64,000 nt of DNA. Source: Micromonospora rosaria (GTDB taxonomy: Bacteria; Actinomycetota; Actinomycetes; Mycobacteriales; Micromonosporaceae). This document shows, in pieces, positions 7,661 through 15,135 of this stretch. Numbering within the stretch: position 1 is the stretch's first letter; every line of letters begins with the position of its first letter. Position numbers and translations under genes: made by a program. The notes under the pieces are model-generated. The model saw only the letters and a program-made list of their open reading frames with translations. It was not told where the DNA came from and ran no database searches. The stretch lies in contig NZ_LRQV01000001.1 in the NCBI RefSeq assembly GCF_001567585.1, positions 113,666-177,665 of the forward strand, written 5' to 3'.

Positions 7661-8806
7661 TCATACCCCCCTCGTCCGGTGCCGCAGCAGCACGCTGGCC
7701 GTGCTGCCGCCGAATCCGAAGCTGTTCACCATAGCCAGTCGGCGGCCGGCCAGCGGTGCCGTGGTGGCCGGCAACCAGGACGGGCCGGCGCGCCGGGACC
7801 GTCGCAGGCCGACGGTCGGTGGCGCCGTCCCCGTCCGCAGGGCCGCGCTCGCGGCGACGAGCGCCGGGAAGAACGACGAGTGCAGCAGGTGCCCGACGGC
7901 GCCCTTGTGCGAGCTGACCGGCACGTCGGCGAGGCCGAGGTCGGCCAGCACCTCGCCCAGGGCGTCCAGTTCGACGTCGTCGCCCTGCGCGGTCCCGGTG
8001 GCGTGGGCGTGGACGTAGTCGGGTCGGGCCGGCTCCCCGGCCCCGGCGGGGGGCACCGCGTCCGCGTCGGCCAGCGCGGCCCGCATGCACCCGGCCAGGT
8101 CGGCGGTGGCCGCGGCGGCGGGGAGGGCACCGGCCACCCGGGTGGCACCCCCGACGACGACGATCTCCCCGGCCGCGCCGGTCGCCGGCTGGAGCACGAC
8201 CGCGCCGCCGCCCTCGCCGAGCGAGATGCCGGCGCGGGCCGGGTCGAACGGCCGGGCCGGCTCCGGGCTCAGCGCCTTGACGACCTCCATCGACCGGTAC
8301 TCGTACTCGTTGAGCACGTGCGCGCCGACCACCACGGCGGTGCCGGTGTGCCCGGACCGGACCAGGTCCCGCGCCAGCAGCAGCCCGAACGCCGCCGACG
8401 CGCAGGCGTGCGAGACGTACCAGACGGGCACCGACGGCGGCAGCCGCGCCGTCAGGTCCGGGCCGGTGAACTCGCGCATCCCGGCCGGGCGGTCGGCGCG
8501 CTCCGGGGCGGGGGGCGCCTGGCTGGCCACCACCACCACGGCGTCCGGCGGCACGGCGGACAGCCCGGCCCCGGCCAGCGCCTCGCGCAGCGCGGTCTCG
8601 GCGTACCGGAGTTTGCGGGGCTCGTCCGGGTCGGCGGCGGGGACGCCCGGGTCGTCGCCGGGTACCTGTCCGACCACGCCGTAGCCGGGCCGGGTGGCCG
8701 GTCGCAGCGCGCTGCGGCCGGCGCAGAGCTCGCGCCAGTAGCGCGACGCACCGGCCCCGAACGCGGTCACCAGGCCGAGCCCGGCGATCGCCACCTCACC
8801 GGTCAC
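7661..8806 (-). CDS. Stand-alone beta-ketoacyl synthase 1
   Basis: 381 residues with a thiolase-fold ketosynthase layout, slightly shorter than FabF (about 410). The catalytic triad is intact: Cys135 in SHACASAAFG, His268 in HAHATGTAQGD and His306 in KGAVGHLLHSS. The C-terminal NSFGFGGSTAS is also present. The Cys argues against a chain-length-factor role. Sequence around the active sites departs from the usual FabF forms (SACATGA, NAHGTGT, KS..GH.LGAAG), suggesting a specialised substrate. The gene overlaps the upstream acyl ligase by 11 bases and is followed directly by an SDR. No carrier protein gene is nearby, so the chain must be carried by an ACP encoded elsewhere or by CoA. Confidence 0.85.
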   Translation of the reverse strand: MTGEVAIAGLGLVTAFGAGASRYWRELCAGRSALRPATRPGYGVVGQVPGDDPGVPAADPDEPRKLRYAETALREALAGAGLSAVPPDAVVVVASQAPPAPERADRPAGMREFTGPDLTARLPPSVPVWYVSHACASAAFGLLLARDLVRSGHTGTAVVVGAHVLNEYEYRSMEVVKALSPEPARPFDPARAGISLGEGGGAVVLQPATGAAGEIVVVGGATRVAGALPAAAATADLAGCMRAALADADAVPPAGAGEPARPDYVHAHATGTAQGDDVELDALGEVLADLGLADVPVSSHKGAVGHLLHSSFFPALVAASAALRTGTAPPTVGLRRSRRAGPSWLPATTAPLAGRRLAMVNSFGFGGSTASVLLRHRTRGV

Positions 8807-10178
8807 CGGGTCCGACCTCCGCCGGGTCGACCGTCCCCGCCAGTGCCCAGGCCCGGACCGTGCGCCGGTCGAGCTTGCCGGAGGCGAGCCGGGGCAGCCG
8901 AGGCACGACGGTGACCCGGGCCGGGCGCAGGGCCGGGGGCAGCGCGGCGCGGCAGGCCCGCCCGGCCCGGTCCACCGGGTCGGGCGCGGGCTCCAGCACC
9001 AGGTACGCCACCACCCGGTCCCCCCGCCGGGCGTCCGCCCCGGGCAGCCCGACCAGGGCGGCCTCCCGCACGCCGGGCTGGTCGACGAGCGCGTCCTCCA
9101 GCAGTACCGGCGCGTACGTCCGCCCGTACACGTTGATGATCTCCCGCCGTCGGCCGGTGATGGTGAGCCGGCCGGCGGCGTCCATCTCGCCGAGGTCCCC
9201 GGTGTGCAGCCAGCCGTCCACCAGGTGCGCGGCGGTGGCCTGCGGGTCGGCGAGGTACGCCAGCATGACGCTGGGGCTGTGGACGAGCACCTCGCCGTCG
9301 GCGCCCAGCCGGACCCGGGTACCGTCCAGCGGCCGGCCGACCCCGGCCGTGGCCGGCTCGTCGGGGCCGGTGAGCGCCACGTTCGGCCCCGCCTCGGTCA
9401 GCCCGTAGCCGTCGTGCAGCGCCCCACCGGTGCGGTGGGCGAACTCGTGCCGCAGCCCCGGCGCCAGCACGTCGCCGCCGCAGCCGCGTACCCGCAGCGC
9501 GGCGAGGGCCGCCCGCAGCGTGGGGGAGTGGCGGGCCTGGCGCAGCAGCAGCCGGTACATCGCCGGTACGCCGTCCAGGGTGGTGATCCGGTGCTCGGCC
9601 AGCCGGCGGGCGACCAGGTCGACGCTGAACCGGCTCTCCACGAACAGGTCCGGTCCGCCGGCGATCCACTGGGCCAGCACGCTGAAGCCGTAGGCGTGAC
9701 GGGGGGACAGCGGCAGCAGCAGCGCGTCGGACGGGGCGTAGCCCAGCCGGGCGGCGGTGGCCCGGACCTGGTAGCGCATCGCGGCCGGGCTGTGCACCAC
9801 GGTCTTGACGTCGCCGGTGCTGCCGGAGGTGGTGAACAGGTAACCGGCCTGCTCGGGCAGCCGGCCGGCGGCCCGGTCGAGGGGTACCGGCTGCGTCCGC
9901 GTCCGCCCGGCGTGGGTCCGTACCCGGGCCAGGACGGGCAGGGGGCGCGCGGGCCCGGCGCCGGTCGGGGCGGGCCCGCCGAGGTGCAGCGGCGCGTCGA
10001 GGCGGTCGGCCGCGAGCGCGGCCACCACCGTGCTCAGCGGCTGTTCGTCGGCGACCCCCAGCGCGTGGCCGGGCCCGACGCCGGCGTCGGCGGCCTCGGC
10101 CGCGCACTGCCGGACCAGGGCCGCCAGCGCCGCCTCGGGCACCGGCTCCCCGTCCAGGTGCAGGCGTCCGCGTCTCAT
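8796..10178 (-). CDS. AMP-dependent acyl/aryl ligase
   Basis: 460 residues of the ANL adenylating superfamily, somewhat shorter than a typical acyl-CoA synthetase (500-550). Core motifs are all visible: YLFTTSGSTGDVKTVVHS (A3), GYGLTEAGP (A5), WLHTGDLGEMDAAGRLTITGR (A7/A8) and ASGKLDRRTV with the catalytic Lys (A10). The region before A3 is compressed and Pro-rich. Such enzymes activate a carboxylic acid as the acyl-adenylate and load it on CoA or a carrier protein. There is no fused carrier domain. Between a thiamine-diphosphate enzyme and a ketosynthase, it most likely supplies the starter acid for the ketosynthase; this is inference. Confidence 0.85.
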   Translation of the reverse strand: MRRGRLHLDGEPVPEAALAALVRQCAAEAADAGVGPGHALGVADEQPLSTVVAALAADRLDAPLHLGGPAPTGAGPARPLPVLARVRTHAGRTRTQPVPLDRAAGRLPEQAGYLFTTSGSTGDVKTVVHSPAAMRYQVRATAARLGYAPSDALLLPLSPRHAYGFSVLAQWIAGGPDLFVESRFSVDLVARRLAEHRITTLDGVPAMYRLLLRQARHSPTLRAALAALRVRGCGGDVLAPGLRHEFAHRTGGALHDGYGLTEAGPNVALTGPDEPATAGVGRPLDGTRVRLGADGEVLVHSPSVMLAYLADPQATAAHLVDGWLHTGDLGEMDAAGRLTITGRRREIINVYGRTYAPVLLEDALVDQPGVREAALVGLPGADARRGDRVVAYLVLEPAPDPVDRAGRACRAALPPALRPARVTVVPRLPRLASGKLDRRTVRAWALAGTVDPAEVGPGDR

Positions 10179-10184
10179 CCGGGG

Positions 10185-11936
10185 CTACCCGCCGTCCTGC
10201 GGTGGCCCGAGCAGCCGGCGCACCCCCACCGGCACGTCGGTGTCCGGCACCGGGACGCGGACCAGCGCCAGCTCGCCCCGCCCGGCCGCCGCGCGGGCCT
10301 CGCGCAGCACCGCGCCGAGGTCGGGGGTGACGGCGAGGTCCGCCGCCCACCCGCCGCAGGCCCGCACCCAGTCGAGCACCGGCACGGGGGTCGGGAACCG
10401 GGCCGGTCCGGGCGGCTCGCCGGAGAGCGCCCGCAGGTGCCGGGGCCAGCCGAAGCCCTGGTTGTCGAACATCAGCACGGTGATGCCGAGCCGGCGGGCG
10501 GCGGCCGTCGGCAGCGCGTTGACACTGAGCTGGACGGCGCCGTCCCCGGCGAGCACCACCACCGGGCGCTCGGGCGCCGCCGTCGCGGCCCCGATCGCCG
10601 CCGCGACGCCGAAACCCATCATGGTCTGTTCGCCGGGACAGACCACGGTGGCCCCCGCCGCCACGGTCAGCGCGGGCCGGTGGTAGCTCCAGATGTCGTG
10701 CAGGCCGTTCTCGTGCACCCAGACCACCCGGTCGCCGTAGACGGCGGCGACCTCGCGCAGCGCCCGGCGCACCGGCGACCGGTCGAGCTGCTCCGCGACC
10801 GTGCGGGTGGTGCCGGCCCGGACGTCGCGCAGCAGGGCCGCGCGGTCGGCGCGACCGACGGCGTCGACGTCGTCGGCGGCGATCCGGTCCGTCAGCGCCG
10901 CCGCGGTGGCCCCGGCGTCGCCGAGCAGGGCCAGGGCCGGGGGTACGCCAGCGTCGAAGGCCCGCACGTCCAGGTCCACCTGCACCAGCGCGGCCCGGGA
11001 CAGGCCCGGCCAGTCCATCCGGACGGTCTCCTCCAACCGGCTGCCCAGCGCCAGCACCACGTCGGCCCGGTCCAGCAGCGCGTCCACCGGGGGCGTGGCG
11101 TACAGGCCGGCGCAGCCGAGCGACAGCGGGTGCCGTTCGTCGACCACCCCGCGACCGGCGGCGGTGGTGACGATCGGCGCGTGCAGCCGCTCCGCGAGGC
11201 GCACCACGGCGGCGGCCTGGTCACCCCAGCGGGTACCGCCGCCGGCCAGGACCACCGGCAGCCGGGCCCCGGTCAGCAGCCGGGCGGCCCGGTCCAGGTC
11301 GGCGGCGGGCGGGACGGCGACCAGCCGCCGGGCCGGTGCGACCGGCTCCCCGGCCGGGTCGACGACCTCGCGGGCCACCTCGTCGGTGACCTCGACGACG
11401 GTCACCCCCGGTCGGCCGGCGACCGCCAGCGCGACCGCCCGGCGGACGGCCCAGACCAGCCGGTCGGGCCGTTCCACCAGGGTGTACCAGGTCAGCAGCG
11501 GGTCGGCCATGGCCGCCTGGTCGACGTACTGGAAGGCGCCCCGGCCGAGCTGCGCGCCGGGGGCGCGGGTGGTCACCACGACCACGGGCGCGCAGAGGCT
11601 GGCGGCCTCGGAGAGCCCGGCCAGCGCGTTGACGAAGGCCGGTCCGGTGGTCAGCGCGAGGACGGCCGGCGTGCCGGAGGTCAGCGCGTGGCCGGCGGCG
11701 GCGCAGGCCGCGACGCGCTGGTCGGCGACGGCCACGGCGGTCAGGTCGGGATGCGCCTCGGCCGCGTCGAGCAGGCCCGGTTCGTCGGCGGGCAGGCCGA
11801 AGACCGCCCGGCACCCGGCGCGGGCCAGGGTGTCCGCCAGCACGACCCAGGCCGGCCCGGCGGCCGGTGCCGGGGTGGTGCCGGATGCCGGGGCGGTGGT
11901 CGGCTCCCCGGCGGCGGTGGTGGGCCCGGCGGTCAC
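10185..11936 (-). CDS. Thiamine-diphosphate-dependent enzyme (acetolactate synthase-like)
   Basis: About 583 residues in three domains: PYR (about 15-180), a central domain (LPVVLAGGGTRW around 230) and PP. The thiamine-diphosphate motif begins GDGAVQLSVNALP and ends in FDNQG. In this superfamily a conserved Glu in the PYR domain activates the cofactor; the aligned position here reads VADQRVAA, giving Asp72 instead. The start is taken at the GTG at 11936, whose GTGA overlaps the stop of the preceding gene. A GTG 15 bases further upstream is possible but lacks a ribosome-binding site. The family makes or breaks C-C bonds next to carbonyl groups, such as acyloin condensation or 2-oxoacid decarboxylation. 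The substrate is unknown. Confidence 0.82.
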   Translation of the reverse strand: MTAGPTTAAGEPTTAPASGTTPAPAAGPAWVVLADTLARAGCRAVFGLPADEPGLLDAAEAHPDLTAVAVADQRVAACAAAGHALTSGTPAVLALTTGPAFVNALAGLSEAASLCAPVVVVTTRAPGAQLGRGAFQYVDQAAMADPLLTWYTLVERPDRLVWAVRRAVALAVAGRPGVTVVEVTDEVAREVVDPAGEPVAPARRLVAVPPAADLDRAARLLTGARLPVVLAGGGTRWGDQAAAVVRLAERLHAPIVTTAAGRGVVDERHPLSLGCAGLYATPPVDALLDRADVVLALGSRLEETVRMDWPGLSRAALVQVDLDVRAFDAGVPPALALLGDAGATAAALTDRIAADDVDAVGRADRAALLRDVRAGTTRTVAEQLDRSPVRRALREVAAVYGDRVVWVHENGLHDIWSYHRPALTVAAGATVVCPGEQTMMGFGVAAAIGAATAAPERPVVVLAGDGAVQLSVNALPTAAARRLGITVLMFDNQGFGWPRHLRALSGEPPGPARFPTPVPVLDWVRACGGWAADLAVTPDLGAVLREARAAAGRGELALVRVPVPDTDVPVGVRRLLGPPQDGG

Positions 11937-12628
11937 GGCTGCCGTCCCCACAGCGTCGCGGTGGCCACGAAGTCCGGTGCCCCGTCACCGGCCGCTGCCC
12001 TGTCGTCGGTCGCCCGGACGGTGCCGGCGGGCGCGCCGACGCGGGCCGGGGCGGGCGTGCGGTCCGGGGCGGCGGCCCGCAGCTCACAGTGCACCAGCGG
12101 CGAGCGGACCCGGCTCAGGGCCGCCACGGCGGCCCGGGCGGCGGGCCCGTGGGCGTCGGCGCCGGCCAGGATCACCGCGTCCCCCGGCCAGCCGGCGCCG
12201 GCGTCGAAGGTCCGCAGCAGCTCGGCGGTCTCCAACCGGATCGAGTCCGACGGGCGCAGCCGCCGGCTGGTGTCCCGGCACCGCCCCGCGTACCGGTCGG
12301 CGGCCCAGGCGCAGTACGCGTCGGCCGCGAAGACCAGCGCGACACCGGTCCGGCCGTCCGGTGGCAGGTGCGCCAGCACGCTGCCGAGCACCCGGTGCAC
12401 CAGCTCCGGCGCCGTCGCGCAGCCCGGGTGACGGGCCGGCGGCACCGGGCCGTCGGCCCCGGCGGGCTCGACCGGACCCGGCAGCGTCCCGGTGGCACCG
12501 GTCGACCGGGCGAGCACGACGACCGGACCGGCCCCGGTCGGGGCCACCGGCGGCGGGTCGGACGGCGGTGCGCCGACCGGCGGGGGCGCGGCGGTGGACG
12601 GTGTCCGCGTCGGTGTCGGCTCAGGCAT
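11933..12628 (-). CDS. Unrecognised protein of the biosynthetic operon
   Basis: 231 residues and not assigned to a family. The first 30 residues are Pro/Thr/Ala-rich and probably disordered. The body has a hydrophobic strand (GPVVVLARS), a helical segment VHRVLGSVLAHLP, TGVALVFAADAYCAWAADR, a charged helix and GDAVILAGADAHGPAARAAVAALSRV. The strand-plus-LAGAD pattern loosely recalls the thiolase fold of ketosynthases, but no catalytic Cys or His motif is present, so a degenerate partner subunit is only a guess. It is flanked by 4-8 base overlaps on both sides, so it is clearly co-translated with the operon. Codon bias is the same as its neighbours, which supports a real gene. Confidence 0.7.
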   Translation of the reverse strand: MPEPTPTRTPSTAAPPPVGAPPSDPPPVAPTGAGPVVVLARSTGATGTLPGPVEPAGADGPVPPARHPGCATAPELVHRVLGSVLAHLPPDGRTGVALVFAADAYCAWAADRYAGRCRDTSRRLRPSDSIRLETAELLRTFDAGAGWPGDAVILAGADAHGPAARAAVAALSRVRSPLVHCELRAAAPDRTPAPARVGAPAGTVRATDDRAAAGDGAPDFVATATLWGRQP

Positions 12629-13844
12629 GCAGCACCGCCCCGGAGGGTCGGGCGCGCAGCGCCGGCCCGGCCGGCCCCAGCTCGGCGGAGAGCAGCAGGG
12701 GGCGCGCGGCCACCTGGTCGCCCCGGCGTACGGAGTTGGCCTCGATGCCGTACCCGCCGAACGGCCGGTTGCCGTCCTCCACGTCGAGGGTGGTCACCCC
12801 GGGCAGCACCACGCTGGTGCCGAGCACCCCGGCGGGCAGGCCGGGCTCGCCGTACACCGAGACGTACATGCCGCGTCGCCGCTGCGGGGGCGACTCCAGC
12901 CAGGCCCGGATCTGCCCGGCGTGGTCGTACTCGACCAGGTCGAAGACGGGCGCGAAGAACTCGGGTGGCTGGATGTCGGCCGTCCACGGCCGCAGCAGCA
13001 CGGTCGGCTCGACGAGCAGCCGGTCCCGGTCCACCCGCCCGCCGCCGCGCACGTACCGGGCGTGCTGCTGCAGGTACTGCTCCAGCGGGGGCAGGACGTC
13101 CGGGTAGGTCAGCGCCGACACGACGGTGTCCGGCCGGGCCCGGGGGCCCACGGCCAGCCGACCGACCGACCGGACCAGCCGGTCGGTCAGCTCGGCGGCC
13201 ACCGCGCGGTGCACGAAGACGACGTCGGGGCAGAGGCAGTCCTGGCCGGAGTTGTACAGCCGGGCGCGCAGCAGGTCCGGCACGACCTGTTCCGGGTCGC
13301 CGTCCGGGCCGACCACCACCGGGTTCGGGCCGGAGCCGAAGGTCAGCAGCAGGGTCTGCGGGGACAGGCTGGCGGCCACGCTGTCGGCGTTGGCCGGCTG
13401 CCCGGTGAAGACGGCCACGTCGGCGTCGCGGTGCCGGGTGAGGAACTCCCGCTGGGAGGCGTGCGCCAACGTCACCGGCGCCGGCCGGGGCATCGCCGGG
13501 TCCGCGCTGAGGATCCGGTGCACCGCCGCGGTGGTCGCGGCCACCCGGCTGGACGGCCGGGCCACCACCTCCCGGCAGTACAGCGCGGGGACCAGCCCGA
13601 ACAGCACGTACGAGTAGAGGACGTTGTTCGACGGCAGGAAGACGATGAGCTGCTCCCGCTCGGCGGGGCGGTTCTGGGCCAGCTCCCACTGCGCCCCGGC
13701 CAGCGCGCGGATGGACCGGCGGATCTCGTCCACGGCGGCGCTGTGGGTGGCGACCTGCACGAGGGCGTCCAGCAGCGCGTCGTGGTTGCGGCGGATCACG
13801 TCGATGGCCAGCAGGTCGAGGTCGGTGCGGCGGACCGGGCTCAC
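12621..13844 (-). CDS. Aldehyde-dehydrogenase-fold protein, probable acyl-thioester reductase
   Basis: 407 residues. The ALDH catalytic Cys is seen in NSGQDCLCPD (Cys203, with Cys205 close by), after the segment LLTFGSGPNPVVVG. In ordinary aldehyde dehydrogenases that segment reads LELGGKNP, whose Glu is the general base for hydrolysis; here it is absent. Loss of that Glu is a known feature of CoA-acylating aldehyde dehydrogenases and acyl-CoA reductases, so I infer reversible conversion of a thioester and an aldehyde. The PFGGYG segment near the C-terminus is a further family mark. The GTG start overlaps the upstream stop as GTGA and follows GGAGG. The protein is shorter than usual ALDHs (about 480). 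Confidence 0.75.
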   Translation of the reverse strand: MSPVRRTDLDLLAIDVIRRNHDALLDALVQVATHSAAVDEIRRSIRALAGAQWELAQNRPAEREQLIVFLPSNNVLYSYVLFGLVPALYCREVVARPSSRVAATTAAVHRILSADPAMPRPAPVTLAHASQREFLTRHRDADVAVFTGQPANADSVAASLSPQTLLLTFGSGPNPVVVGPDGDPEQVVPDLLRARLYNSGQDCLCPDVVFVHRAVAAELTDRLVRSVGRLAVGPRARPDTVVSALTYPDVLPPLEQYLQQHARYVRGGGRVDRDRLLVEPTVLLRPWTADIQPPEFFAPVFDLVEYDHAGQIRAWLESPPQRRRGMYVSVYGEPGLPAGVLGTSVVLPGVTTLDVEDGNRPFGGYGIEANSVRRGDQVAARPLLLSAELGPAGPALRARPSGAVLHA

Positions 13845-14794
13845 CGGATCGCCTCCTGCGGCTCGGCGGCCAGGGCACGGCGGGTGACGTGCTCGACGTA
13901 CGGCTCGGGCAGGTCCAGCCGGCGCATCGCGCGGCCCAGCCGCCGGGCGCAGAGCTGCGCGCTGGCCTGGATGTGGCGGGCCTGCGCCCGGGTCGGGGCG
14001 GCCACCGCGTCGATCCACACCGTCAGCGTGGCGGCCTCCTCGATCGTCTCGCTGATCTCGTCGGCGTACCCGGCGGCCACCGCCTCGCGCAGGGTGTGGA
14101 TCCCGTAGTTGACGTGCCGGGACTCGTCCCGCGTCATGGCGATGAACGCGGTGGTGAGGCCGGGCAACCCGGGGAGCTGCTTGAGCAGGCGGATCATGGC
14201 GGTCTGCCCGGCGACGGCCAGCACCTCCTCGGTGATGAGGTGGAAGAGCGTGACCGCCCGCAGCCACCGCCGGTAGTCGCCGGGGTGGGCCTGGAGGTCG
14301 GTGACGATGCGGGTCTCCAGCGCGGCCAGGCGCCGGTGGGCCGGCGTGACGGCCAGCCACGCCTCGTCCAGCAGCCGGCGGGTGTCCAGGTCGAGGCCGA
14401 GCAGGTCGGTGCCGAGCCGCAGCATCAGCCGGGTGTGCCGCGCCTCGTCGGCGACCTGGGTGCCCAGGAACAGCAGGTCGGCCTCGGCGGGGGCGCCGGC
14501 CAGGATCGGGCCGAGCAGGTCCAGGCCGGTGTACTCGCCCACGATGAAGGTGTGGATCGTGGCGGTCAGGTACCGGCGGTGGCCCTCGGAGAGCTGGTCG
14601 AACCGGTCCCGGTCCGGCTCCAGCGGGATGTCCTCGGCCCGCCACTGCTGCCGTTCCCACCGCTCGTAGAGGTCGGCCGGCGACGGCCGGTACGTCGCCA
14701 GCGCCTCGCGGTGGCGCAGGATCTCGGAGACGGGGACGTGGGGCAGGTCGTCGAGTCGCGCTTCGTCGAGCAGCAGTGTGCTCCACCTTGTCAT
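13841..14794 (-). CDS. Ribonucleotide-reductase R2-like diiron protein
   Basis: 317 residues, ferritin-like and of the R2/R2lox superfamily. The opening ERQQWRAEDIPLEPDRDRF and HTFIVGEYTG are typical. Probable metal ligands are Glu87, Glu117 and His120 (ADEARH), a Glu in LITEEV (189/190), and Glu224 and His227 (RDESRHVNYG). The radical Tyr of class Ia R2, four residues after the first ligand His, is Met124 here, so this is unlikely to be a nucleotide reductase subunit. R2-like oxidases and N- or C-oxygenases are the nearer analogues. It is the first gene of the reverse operon, which contains no large R1 subunit. The ATG is preceded by GGAAGG with six bases of spacing. Confidence 0.8.
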   Translation of the reverse strand: MTRWSTLLLDEARLDDLPHVPVSEILRHREALATYRPSPADLYERWERQQWRAEDIPLEPDRDRFDQLSEGHRRYLTATIHTFIVGEYTGLDLLGPILAGAPAEADLLFLGTQVADEARHTRLMLRLGTDLLGLDLDTRRLLDEAWLAVTPAHRRLAALETRIVTDLQAHPGDYRRWLRAVTLFHLITEEVLAVAGQTAMIRLLKQLPGLPGLTTAFIAMTRDESRHVNYGIHTLREAVAAGYADEISETIEEAATLTVWIDAVAAPTRAQARHIQASAQLCARRLGRAMRRLDLPEPYVEHVTRRALAAEPQEAIR

Positions 14795-15135
14795 GATCAA
14801 CCTTCCGGGAGGTTATCGACAATGCCCCTGGCCAGTGCGTGAATACCGCGCGCTGCGACCACTCCCGGTTCCCCCGCGCCGAAAAACACCGCCTGATTGG
14901 GCGACAGTAGTCAATGTCATTGCATTGCTGAGTGTCCGTTGGAGTCGATTAAAAGTGTCGCCGACGTCCCGATGCTCGGAGAGTAGCATGACGATCGATG
15001 TCTGCGTCAGTCCTCAGTGGCACTCGTCCCGGATCGACGGGAAAGCCTTTTCTCAAGGGGTGATCGTTTGCTAGGGTCGGTCGGGTTGGTCGACCGGCGG
15101 TCGACGCTGACAGTCGTGCGAATCCAGGTAAGACA
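14795..15135. promoter_or_regulatory. Shared control region between the two biosynthetic operons
   Basis: This 341-base gap separates the divergent R2-like and FkbH-like genes and is the only control region inside the cluster. It is visibly less GC-rich than its surroundings, with AT-rich runs near 14920-14935, 14948-14957 and 15045-15070. TAGGGT at 15072-15077 could be a -10 box for the forward operon. Just after it the heptamer ggtcgac occurs twice with starts 11 bases apart (15088-15094 and 15099-15105). Direct repeats with an 11-base period are typical of SARP-type activator sites, but two copies are thin evidence. No coding potential or hairpin terminator was seen. Confidence 0.5.

Noticed and set aside
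7661..8806. Ketosynthase 1 as a chain-length factor
   Set aside because: Cys135 and both catalytic His are present, whereas chain-length factors have Gln in place of Cys.
13841..14794. Housekeeping ribonucleotide reductase small subunit
   Set aside because: No R1 gene is nearby, the radical Tyr position is Met, and the gene is embedded in a biosynthetic operon.
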